A stretch of DNA of 8,829 nucleotides from the NCBI GenBank assembly GCA_018399455.1, contig JAGYOT010000056.1, forward strand, positions 1-8,829, in the 5' to 3' direction. Shown here piece after piece: positions 1-5,234 of this stretch. The notes under the pieces were generated by a model. The model was not told the origin of the DNA and made no database searches. It saw nothing but the letters and a program-made list of their open reading frames with translations. The DNA is from Desulfobacterales bacterium (GTDB lineage Bacteria > Desulfobacterota > Desulfobacteria > Desulfobacterales > Desulfosalsimonadaceae). Each line of letters starts with the position of its first letter. Position 1 is the stretch's first letter. Both the position numbers and the translations under genes were made by a program.

Positions 1-176
1 GTCTTTAGACGATCCCCCAGTGCGCGATGCCCGAGGATCGTGACGGTGGAGGAGTCGACACCGCCGGAAAGGGCATTGATGGCCCATCCGTCCCCGACGT
101 TACTTTTTATTTCCTCTGTCTTTTTTTTGACAAAGAACTCTGTATCAAGCGCCTGTGCGGTGATTTCGTTAATCAA
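1..176 (-). CDS. GMP-synthase-type PP-loop ATP pyrophosphatase (partial, TTG start, cut by left edge)
   Basis: The first 58 codons of a minus-strand gene are visible. Residues 34-43 read NALSGGVDSS, the PP-loop (SGGVDS) that grips ATP pyrophosphate in N-type ATP-PPases, followed by GHRALGDRLK. This is the pattern of the ATP-PPase domain of GMP synthase (ALSGGVDSSVxxxLxHRAIGDxL), which adenylates XMP before amination. There is no glutamine amidotransferase domain in front: the frame has a TAA at about 210, and the only plausible start is TTG at 174-176. That start is served by GGGAG (185-189) with 8 bases between. The start about 35 residues before the PP-loop resembles the separate GuaAb subunit of archaeal two-part GMP synthases. 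It follows the two YeeE genes in the same direction after 151 bases, so it may share their transcript. Other PP-loop roles (tRNA modification, sulfur transfer) cannot be excluded because only the N-terminus is present. Confidence 0.75.
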   Translation of the reverse strand, partial: MINEITAQALDTEFFVKKKTEEIKSNVGDGWAINALSGGVDSSTVTILGHRALGDRLK

Positions 177-225
177 ACCGTTTTCTCCCGGATTTTGAGG
201 GATAAGTAATCTGACAATTTAACAT

Positions 226-291
226 CCCAAAGCCAGGTCTGCAAGGCGTTTCTGACACCGGGGGTGCGCTTCACCGGTGACAGCCCTTGGG
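226..291 (-). other. Candidate structured RNA between second yeeE half and PP-loop gene
   Basis: Read on the minus strand, CTGTCACCGG pairs with CCGGTGTCAG (plus positions 274-283 and 252-261). This is a 10-pair stem with a single T-T mismatch and a 12-base loop. It is extended after an internal loop by CAAGG/CCTTG (285-289 with 242-246), and alternatively closed by CCCAA/TTGGG (287-291 with 226-230). The two outer helices share bases 287-289, so they exclude one another. No run of T follows, so it is not a standard terminator. It lies in the 5' leader of the PP-loop gene. It could be an attenuator, an RNA-processing site or a riboswitch of unrecognised class. I see the pairing directly; the function is unknown. 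Confidence 0.4.
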
Positions 292-327
292 TTCTTATTG
301 GAAACTGCCCGGTCTTCCGGTTTTGGC

Positions 328-852
328 TCAAAGATGCTTTTTTTCAAAAAAGCGGAATAAAAACACAGATCCAAGTGCTAATAACAGGATGATAATCCAA
401 TGATTGACCCCAGTAATTTGAGGCAGGCCGATTTTTCCATATTTGCCAACACTGATGATGTGAGTTTCCATCAAAGGATAGAGAGCGGCATAAAGTGCGC
501 CACCGCATAGCATCCCTAAGATTCCCCAAAAGCCATCAAATCTGCCCTCCCCCAGGGCCCCTGCCGCTGTTCCGGGGCAATAACCCAGCAACCCCCAGCC
601 TATGCCGAAAAGTCCACCGCCGACCACCTGAGCCCCGATGGAGGTCCCTTTCATACTCAGGTCTATCAGACCGAGGTCCTTGAAACAATAGATGCCGATG
701 GAGGCTACAACAATCGCACTCAGCATGAACTTTACAATGGTCATATCCATGATTCTTAAAGCCCCCACCTGTTTGTCATATCTCAACACGTGGGCTCTTT
801 GCAGCAGTATGCCGAAGAGAATGCCGGTAATCATGCCATATAACAGGCTCAT
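328..852 (-). CDS. YeeE/YedE family sulfur transport protein, second half (GYCPGT half)
   Basis: 174-residue inner-membrane protein, about half the size of a full YeeE/YedE (TsuA-type) thiosulfate transporter. Hydrophobic segments lie near residues 1-18, 38-56, 71-91, 104-124 and 150-168. The diagnostic motif is at 81-103: LFGIGWGLLGYCPGT followed by AAGALGEG, with Cys92 the conserved cysteine that in full-length YeeE lines the substrate path in the C-terminal half. The start is ATG at 850-852, because AAAGGA lies about 10 bases upstream and the protein then begins right at the first membrane helix, as in the family. A longer open frame to 1080 exists but overlaps the coding part of the upstream selenoprotein. 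The ATG shares one base with the upstream TGA (TGATG), so the two halves are probably translationally coupled and work as a pair, like PmpA/PmpB. Substrate is inferred from the family: thiosulfate or another reduced sulfur, possibly selenium, species. Confidence 0.85.
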   Translation of the reverse strand: MSLLYGMITGILFGILLQRAHVLRYDKQVGALRIMDMTIVKFMLSAIVVASIGIYCFKDLGLIDLSMKGTSIGAQVVGGGLFGIGWGLLGYCPGTAAGALGEGRFDGFWGILGMLCGGALYAALYPLMETHIISVGKYGKIGLPQITGVNHWIIILLLALGSVFLFRFFEKKHL

Positions 853-1385
853 CACTGTTTTTTCCTTTGAAAGCCATAAATCAGGTTTGCAGAAATCAGG
901 CCGCCGATAAAAAACATAGCCAATGCAAGGAACCCGGAGACAGAAAGCTGAGCAAGACCGCTCAAGCCATGGCCGCTTGGTCAGCCTCCCGCGAGTCTGG
1001 CACCGAATAAAGCAACAGCGCCTCCCAGAAAGGCGATTACGGCCCTTTTCAGCCGGCTGGGTCCGAACCGCTCCCGCCACATATCGGGAACCACCTGGAG
1101 CTTAAAATCACCGGAGAGCGTAGACGCCGCAAAGGCGCCTGCGATAATGCCGACAACAAACAGCAGTTGCCAGTTCGGCAAAGAGGAAGGTCCATATTTG
1201 CCGTCTTTGGTAGTAAAGTAAACCACCTTCGATGTGTCTATCCCCACAGCTTGTTCAATTACCGAGGCAACCCGGGGAAATGTAGTTGAGGCACCAAAGA
1301 AATGGCCGCCGACCAAAACCGACAGGGCCAGTAAAATTCCTGCCAAAGCGCCCGACAGATAAGGATTCCAGGACGTTTTCCGCAT
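852..1385 (-). CDS. Selenocysteine-containing YeeE/YedE family sulfur transport protein, first half (in-frame TGA = Sec135)
   Basis: An open frame of 134 codons from ATG 1383-1385 reaches TGA at 981-983, then continues in the same frame for 42 codons to TGA at 852-854, giving 177 residues. Before the TGA the protein has the YeeE N-terminal pattern: a first helix at about 9-30, GASTTFPR at 31-38, helices at about 71-91 and 113-133, and FGARLAGG at 127-134. After it comes PSGHGLSGLAQLS and a final helix (about 148-170). Family members read LAGGCxSGHGLSGLAQLS here, so the TGA replaces exactly the conserved cysteine, one that contacts thiosulfate in TsuA-type transporters. A hairpin with a GGUCU loop follows 24 bases after the T of the TGA (separate entry). 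GGAGG stands 4 bases before the start, and a TTGACA-16-TATATT promoter lies upstream. The real stop overlaps the next gene. Annotation pipelines would call a 134-residue truncated protein. Alternatives are a sequencing error or a nonsense mutation in a cysteine codon (TGC/TGT to TGA), both less likely given the hairpin. Confidence 0.85.
948..983 (-). promoter_or_regulatory. Putative bacterial SECIS element with the recoded TGA
   Basis: Counting the T of the TGA (983) as 1, bases 19-24 (TTGAGC) pair with 31-36 (GCTCAG), a six-pair stem closing a six-base loop GGTCTT (plus positions 954-959). The E. coli fdhF SECIS presents GGUCU in its apical loop at about bases 22-26, where SelB binds the G and U. 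Here the same five bases sit three bases further along, inside the distance range known for bacterial SECIS elements. It is wholly within the coding sequence, as bacterial SECIS elements are. I paired it by eye; folding energy was not computed. Confidence 0.7.
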
Positions 1386-1414
1386 GGTTCCTCCATTACT
1401 TCATTAATATTAAA

Positions 1415-1442
1415 AATATAGCCTGAAGCGAAACTTTGTCAA
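1415..1442 (-). promoter_or_regulatory. Sigma-70-type promoter for the selenoprotein yeeE operon
   Basis: On the minus strand TTGACA (1437-1442, perfect consensus) is separated by 16 bases from TATATT (1415-1420, five of six to consensus). Transcription would start near 1408, leaving a leader of about 23 bases that holds the GGAGG ribosome binding site (1390-1394) just before the ATG. No operator palindrome is obvious, so control may be constitutive. Confidence 0.65.
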
Positions 1443-1584
1443 AATTTATAAACTCTTTCCCGAATTTTTCCGACCCCGGAATTCCTGAAGATCTCGAATA
1501 CCGTTCCCGGGATTTGGGAATTTATGATTTGCCGAATTTTTGAATTTCAACTGTATTCAAAACTTTCAAGGCAGCATGGCCGGG

Positions 1585-1752
1585 TTATTTTTTGGAAACC
1601 TCCGGAGCTGGGCGAAACTCAATTTTATACCGGTTGAGTCCTTCCGTTTTGGCTGCATAGAGCATTCGGTCCGCCATTGCAACAAGTCCGCGAAAGTCCG
1701 TTTTCTCCTGCCCTCCGATAAATGCCGCTCCCAGCGATACGGTTACCCGATT
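1585..1752 (-). pseudogene. Remnant of a GGDEF diguanylate cyclase (C-terminal ~55 residues)
   Basis: A minus-strand frame ending in TAA at 1585-1587 reads NRVTVSLGAAF, then a linker, then LVAMADRMLYAAKTEGLNRY and a 13-residue tail ending KIEFRPAPEVSKK. This is the conserved end of GGDEF domains (VTVSIGVA ... ADxALYxAKxxGRNRV). The GGDEF active-site loop itself would lie roughly 60 residues earlier and is absent: upstream the frame meets a TAA at 1765-1767, and I found no continuation in the other minus-strand frames. There is no start codon or ribosome binding site. I interpret it as a decayed piece left by a deletion, with the break just above 1752. It makes no functional cyclase. Confidence 0.7.
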
Positions 1753-1788
1753 TAGCTTTAATAATTAGATATTATAAACATTATTTTC

Positions 1789-1817
1789 TTGCCGGGACGT
1801 TGTGGTTTGACTATAGT
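1789..1817 (+). promoter_or_regulatory. Candidate promoter for the acyl-CoA dehydrogenase gene
   Basis: TTGCCG (1789-1794, four of six) is followed after 17 bases by TATAGT (1812-1817, five of six). Transcription would begin near 1824 and give a leader of about 215 bases before the ATG at 2038, long enough for the structured element at 1960-1999. Assigned by eye from consensus only. Confidence 0.45.
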
Positions 1818-1959
1818 TTTTTAAAAAGGCTTTCTAATGTCTGTTGACCTTGAACCTTACGAGCTGTTCCCTTTTCAGAGGAGATGGATGCAGCGCAAAG
1901 CAGATATTGGACCTTTTACGAAGCCATCAATTTTTGGTGTTCAGCGATTTCCAGGGAGG

Positions 1960-1999
1960 GCCTGGCAGGTAAGGCACAAGCCTGTTTGATCTGCCAGGC
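1960..1999 (+). other. Stem-loop in the leader of the acyl-CoA dehydrogenase gene
   Basis: GCCTGGCAG (1960-1968) pairs without mismatch with CTGCCAGGC (1991-1999). Inside the loop AGGC (1972-1975) and GCCT (1980-1983) form a second stem around ACAA. There is no T-run after it, so it is not an intrinsic terminator. It ends 38 bases before the start codon, where it could affect translation, mRNA stability or act as a protein-binding inverted repeat. Confidence 0.5.
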
Positions 2000-2037
2000 G
2001 CCAATCTGTCCACATTGAGCCTAAAAAGGGGGAAACT

Positions 2038-3189
2038 ATGGGAAGTGACATATACTTTACCCGGGAGCATGAAATGGTGCGCGCCGCCGTCAGCGATTTT
2101 GTCAGAAAGGATATCAATCCTTATGTGGATGAGTGGGAGGAAGCGGGTATCGCCCCATTGCATGATCTGTTTAAACAAATGGGGAACTTAGGTTTTCTTG
2201 GCATACGCTATGATGAAAAGTACGGGGGGGAGGGGCTGGACTATTGGTATGAAACCGTTGTGATGGAGGAATTGGCTCACATCCGGTGTGGCGGCGTGCC
2301 AATGGCCATAGCGGTTCAGATGTGTATGGCTACCCCGGCTATTGATGAATTTGGAAGCGAATATCTTAAAGAAACCTATCTAAAGCCGGCAATAAAAGGC
2401 GATATCGTTACAGCCATTGCCGTGACCGAGCCCGATGCCGGCTCGGATGTGGCGGCCCTTAAAACCACCGCCAAAAAAAAGGGGGACTATTATGTATTGA
2501 ACGGGTCCAAGACCTATATCACCAATGGGACACAGGCGGATTTTTTGACTCTTCTTGCCCGGAGCAGCGATGATCCTGGCTATCATTCCTTCAGCCTTTT
2601 TGTTGTGCCCACCAATCTCCCCGGGTTTCACGTCAGCAAAAAGCTTGACAAGATGGGGATGAGAAGCAGCGACACCGCTGAACTCTATTTTGACGACATG
2701 AAAATTCCGGCAGAAAACTTGATCGGGAAAGAAGGCGAAGGGTTTATTCAGCAGATGAAGCAGTTTCAGCATGAACGTTTTGCCGTTCTGCCACTGACCT
2801 ATATCAGTGCCAGAGATATTATCAAAGAAACCGTAGCATATATCAAAGGACGGGTCGTCTTTGGCAGACCGCTGATCAAAAAACAGGTCCTGCGTCACCG
2901 GTTGGTGCAATGGCTAAGCGAGCTCGAAAGCCTGCAGCAGCTGACCTACCATATTGTGCGCATGAAAATGGCTGGCCGGGACACAACCAAGGAAATATCC
3001 ATGGGCAAACTGATCGCCGGGGATATTTTGAGTCGGGTGACGGACGGCTGTCTGCAGATGTATGGCGGGATGGGCTTTATGAATGAAATGCCCGTTTCAA
3101 GAGCCTATCGTGATGCCCGTTTGCTCTCCATCGGCGGTGGCACCAGTGAAGTCATGAGCGATGTGATCGCAAAATACGAAGGTTTTTAG
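2038..3189 (+). CDS. Acyl-CoA dehydrogenase
   Basis: 383-residue FAD flavoenzyme of normal family length. It would introduce the alpha-beta double bond in an acyl-CoA thioester, passing electrons to an electron-transfer flavoprotein in the cytoplasm. The N-terminal helical domain covers about 1-120. The first family signature is at 127-140 (IAVTEPDAGSDVAA), the beta domain runs to about 225, and the C-terminal helical domain carries the second signature (MYGGMGFMNEMPVSRAYRDA, 341-360). The usual catalytic glutamate of the IYEGT motif is absent: here it is IGGGT at 365-369. A glutamate is present at 246 in QHERF, the position used by long-chain and isovaleryl-CoA dehydrogenases. Start: GGGGGA lies about 5 bases before the ATG. 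It stands alone, without ETF, thiolase or CoA-transferase genes nearby, so the substrate cannot be named. It converges on the QueG-like gene with only 35 bases between. Confidence 0.93.
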   Translation: MGSDIYFTREHEMVRAAVSDFVRKDINPYVDEWEEAGIAPLHDLFKQMGNLGFLGIRYDEKYGGEGLDYWYETVVMEELAHIRCGGVPMAIAVQMCMATPAIDEFGSEYLKETYLKPAIKGDIVTAIAVTEPDAGSDVAALKTTAKKKGDYYVLNGSKTYITNGTQADFLTLLARSSDDPGYHSFSLFVVPTNLPGFHVSKKLDKMGMRSSDTAELYFDDMKIPAENLIGKEGEGFIQQMKQFQHERFAVLPLTYISARDIIKETVAYIKGRVVFGRPLIKKQVLRHRLVQWLSELESLQQLTYHIVRMKMAGRDTTKEISMGKLIAGDILSRVTDGCLQMYGGMGFMNEMPVSRAYRDARLLSIGGGTSEVMSDVIAKYEGF

Positions 3190-3224
3190 ACCGGAGATTG
3201 AACCGGAAGCAGGCCGACAAATGC

Positions 3225-4358
3225 TCAGGCCTCGCACATTTCAAGGGCTGCATCGACTTCCTTGCGAACGCTGCCTTCTTCACCTTTCAGGGACTTTGCA
3301 AATTCAGCCAGGGCGGCTTTGGCCTCTGTTCCGCCGATTCGTCCCAATGCCCAGGCGGCCATACCGCGCACGCGGCTGTCCGGGTTCTCTTGAAAGGCCC
3401 TTTTCAGGTCCTTGATATATCTTTTATCCAAGGTGTTTCCCATTACGCGGGCGACATTCATTTTCCATAGCCAGATGCGTTCATATGGGATATAGAACAT
3501 GTGGGGCCAGATACGGTTTTCAAAATAATCCTTATCCATGTGGAGCAGGGCGGACAGATCAAAGTCATCGGCTTTTTCAGCCGCCTTATGGTTCATCGGT
3601 TTTTCCAGGGCGATCCATGCCGCATTTCTCGGGCATACGTTCTGGCACCGGTCGCAGCCGTATATATAGAGCCCCATCTGTTCGCGAAGTTCAAGGGGGG
3701 TGATGGCGTCTCCGAAGTACGTCAGATAGGAAACGCATTTTCTGGGGTCTATGGTGCCGTCGCCTTTTAACGCCCGAGTCGGGCAGGCTGCAATGCATGC
3801 ATTTCGGCACCATTTCGGGCATCCGTTTCCTGTTGTGGGCAAGTCGGGCTCAAACTCGGCATCAACAACCACGGCGATCGGCAGAATCCAGGAGCTTTGA
3901 CGAGCTACCCGGTTTGAATACAGCAGGCAGTTTTTTCCAAATGTCCCGAGCCCGGCCCGGGCCGCTGCCGCCCGGTGCGGCAGGTTGAACGGGATTTTGG
4001 CGTCAATGCCGTTTTCCCTGAGATAGCTGCGAAATGTCTTTATTTTTTTTGCCAGCCCGTCGCGGGTCACCCGGTCGTCATCCAGATAACACCGGCCGAA
4101 ATGCGATTCCATTCTATGCGGAAAGGCTTCTTCAAAATAGGATTCTACCAGAACAATAATTGAACGGGCGGATGGCAGAATGTTTCTGGGATCTGTGCCG
4201 TTTTTCAGGTCCAGCCCAACGGTTTCTGCCCATCCATATTCCGCCTCCCGGTCGGACAGGATTTTCTGGTGCTCTTCAAAGGGTTCGGCGGACGTAATGC
4301 CAACATCTTGAAATCCGGCTTTTCTGGCCTGATTGAGAATTTTTTGTTTGGTTACCAT
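3225..4358 (-). CDS. QueG-like double [4Fe-4S] protein with C-terminal HEAT repeats (epoxyqueuosine reductase family paralogue)
   Basis: 377-residue cytoplasmic protein with the architecture of QueG, the cobalamin-dependent epoxyqueuosine reductase. The N-terminal domain contains DPRNILPSARSIIVLVESYF (56-75) and the RAAAARAGLGTFGKN segment (129-143). The double-cluster ferredoxin domain follows, with Cys180, 184, 188, 192, 208 (CVSYLT), 235, 238 and 242 (GCDRCQNVCPRN). A HEAT-like tail is at about 312-373 (SRVRGMAAWALGRIG). Two departures from QueG: the first cluster motif is CX3CX3CX3CP rather than CX2CX2CX3CP, and the VDxAPVLE segment with the catalytic aspartate reads IPFNLPHR. It may therefore be a paralogue with another substrate. 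Start: ATG at 4356-4358, with AGGAG five bases upstream. A TTG one codon earlier is too close to that site. It lies downstream of yjbQ in the same direction and is probably cotranscribed. Confidence 0.8.
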   Translation of the reverse strand: MVTKQKILNQARKAGFQDVGITSAEPFEEHQKILSDREAEYGWAETVGLDLKNGTDPRNILPSARSIIVLVESYFEEAFPHRMESHFGRCYLDDDRVTRDGLAKKIKTFRSYLRENGIDAKIPFNLPHRAAAARAGLGTFGKNCLLYSNRVARQSSWILPIAVVVDAEFEPDLPTTGNGCPKWCRNACIAACPTRALKGDGTIDPRKCVSYLTYFGDAITPLELREQMGLYIYGCDRCQNVCPRNAAWIALEKPMNHKAAEKADDFDLSALLHMDKDYFENRIWPHMFYIPYERIWLWKMNVARVMGNTLDKRYIKDLKRAFQENPDSRVRGMAAWALGRIGGTEAKAALAEFAKSLKGEEGSVRKEVDAALEMCEA

Positions 4359-4373
4359 CAATGCTCCTGTAAT

Positions 4374-4424
4374 TTAGGGTTCAGTTAAGATATCCTGAAT
4401 CAGCTGTGCAGTAAGCGGTTCCAT
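4374..4424 (-). CDS. Possible 16-residue leader peptide or microprotein between yjbQ and the QueG-like gene
   Basis: Directly after the yjbQ TAA (4425-4427) an ATG opens a 17-codon frame, MEPLTAQLIQDILTEP-stop. The end of yjbQ supplies AGGAG five bases before this ATG, an ideal spacing. The stop (TAA, 4374-4376) is followed six bases later by the AGGAG of the QueG-like gene. Such an arrangement could couple translation of the flanking genes. The peptide is acidic and amphipathic and matches nothing I know. The frame is short enough to be chance; its ribosome binding site is the main argument. Confidence 0.3.
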   Translation of the reverse strand: MEPLTAQLIQDILTEP

Positions 4425-4859
4425 TTATTCTCCTATGATTTTAATAAGCACTCTTTTTTTTCTGCGCCCGTCAAATTCGCCGTACATAATCTGTTCCCAC
4501 GCTCCGAAATCGAGATGCCCATCGGTTATGGCAATAACGACCTCGCGTCCCATCACTTGACGCTTCATATGGGCATCGGCGTTACCTTCCCCGACATTAT
4601 GCCGATAGCCACAGTTATGCCGGTATTGGGCTAACGGCTCACGCGGGGCCAGCCATTCCAGCCATTCATCATAGTCCTGCTGAAGCCCGGGTTCGTCATC
4701 ATTGATAAAAACGGAGGCGGTGATGTGCATTGCGTTGACGAGAACAAGGCCTTCCCGGACGCCGCTTTCAAGCAGAGCAGCCTTTACCTGGGCGGTGATG
4801 TTAACAAATGCCCGGCGGTCCGGTACGTTGAAAAATATTTCTTTCCGATAAGATTTCAT
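4425..4859 (-). CDS. YjbQ/UPF0047 family protein (secondary thiamine-phosphate synthase-like)
   Basis: 144-residue single-domain cytoplasmic protein of usual family length. Conserved blocks are [26 protein letters not shown] (about 45-70), then [20 protein letters not shown] (90-109) and [20 protein letters not shown] (111-130), ending in [11 protein letters not shown]. The family forms trimers; members show weak thiamine-phosphate synthase activity in vitro, but the physiological role is unsettled. An odd point is [12 protein letters not shown] at 79-90, a six-residue in-frame tandem duplication where other members, as I remember them, have a single YxHN. Start: AAAGGAG (4867-4873) sits 7 bases before the ATG. 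The gene is followed by the micro-ORF and the QueG-like gene on the same strand. Confidence 0.92.
   Translation of the reverse strand: MKSYRKEIFFNVPDRRAFVNITAQVKAALLESGVREGLVLVNAMHITASVFINDDEPGLQQDYDEWLEWLAPREPLAQYRHNCGYRHNVGEGNADAHMKRQVMGREVVIAITDGHLDFGAWEQIMYGEFDGRRKKRVLIKIIGE
4590..4625 (-). repeat. 18-base in-frame tandem duplication inside yjbQ
   Basis: Two adjacent 18-base units (4590-4607 and 4608-4625) agree at 12 of 18 positions and encode YRHNVG and YRHNCG. Differences include silent third positions, so the duplication is not very recent. It lengthens the segment before GEGNADAH without breaking the frame. Confidence 0.6.
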
Positions 4860-4917
4860 TCCTGCACTCCTTTCTTTAGAAAAAGAGATTATTAACGAGC
4901 GGAACTATTGAATTTTT

Positions 4918-4942
4918 AAAAACCATTCAGGTTATCCTGAAT
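4918..4942 (-). terminator. Terminator-like hairpin upstream of yjbQ
   Basis: On the minus strand ATTCAGG pairs perfectly with CCTGAAT around a four-base loop ATAA (4925-4942), followed by GG and five T (4918-4922). The stem is short and AT-rich and the T-run is brief, so termination would be weak. Its place 59 bases before the yjbQ ATG suits either the end of a transcript coming from the permease gene or a leader attenuator. Confidence 0.35.
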
Positions 4943-5185
4943 ACCCGTTTTGCTGAACTTCTGATGTGGCGCCATTATAATAGGATATCAATTCATTGTC
5001 ACTAAATCCCCTGAAGGATATGTTTATAGAACGGTTTCAAATTTTTCAATTTTGTGATCGCTTTGCTTTTTAAGCCTAACCTGGAAGGCTGTATCGTGCC
5101 CAACCGTTATACCATCTTCGACGGGGTGCTTTGATAAGCTATAATATTTTTTACATATTTTAGAGGGAGATGCAGCTCTCGGCCA

Positions 5186-5234
5186 GCAGTGGTTTGGGTT
5201 TACCCAAAACTCAAACCACTGCCCTCAGGAGGGC
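5186..5234. repeat. Nested and adjacent inverted repeats downstream of the AmpG-like permease
   Basis: GCAGTGGTTTG (5186-5196) pairs without mismatch with CAAACCACTGC (5212-5222). Inside it TTTGGG/CCCAAA around TTTA (5193-5208) forms a second perfect hairpin using part of the same bases, so the two folds compete. Next to it GCCCTC-AG-GAGGGC (5221-5234) is another perfect inverted repeat. No T-run follows on either strand, which argues against a simple terminator. It lies 67 bases past the permease stop and may protect its mRNA 3' end or be a dispersed palindromic repeat. Confidence 0.6.

Larger units (their letters stand above)
1386..2037. other. Gene-poor divergent region between selenoprotein yeeE and acyl-CoA dehydrogenase
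   Basis: This 652-base stretch holds the yeeE promoter, an AT-rich segment (1443-1584) with repeated CCGAATTTTT words (about 1459 and 1533) and a weak TTCCC/GGGAA hairpin near 1505-1521. The GGDEF remnant follows (1585-1752), then the promoter and leader of the acyl-CoA dehydrogenase gene (1789-2037). In the leader a 44-codon frame starts at ATG 1884 and ends at TGA 2018, with three cysteines near its end (CLIC...ICPH). Its AGAGGAG is too close to the start for efficient initiation, and it resembles no family I know, so I do not call it a gene. Confidence 0.6.

Noticed and set aside
27..209. Plus-strand open frame at the left edge
   Set aside because: It is antisense to the clear PP-loop (SGGVDS) reading on the minus strand and resembles nothing known.
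328..1080. A 250-codon reading of the second YeeE half starting at 1080
   Set aside because: Its first 76 codons overlap the selenoprotein coding sequence in another frame and read as non-family, Arg/Cys-rich sequence. The ATG at 852 has a ribosome binding site and matches the family start.
981..1385. A 134-residue truncated YeeE protein ending at the TGA
   Set aside because: The frame continues with conserved family sequence and a SECIS-like hairpin, so readthrough as selenocysteine explains the data better than truncation.
2380..2910. Long minus-strand frame inside the acyl-CoA dehydrogenase gene
   Set aside because: It is the mirror of a well-conserved coding sequence and shows no family motif of its own.
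3190..3224. Possible bidirectional terminator between the convergent acyl-CoA dehydrogenase and QueG-like genes
   Set aside because: Only weak CCGG/CCGG and AGGCC/GGCCT pairings and no T-run on either strand.
5074..5080. GCCTAAC resembling an integron attC half-site
   Set aside because: No matching GTTRRRY partner at a suitable distance, no gene cassette and no integrase in view.
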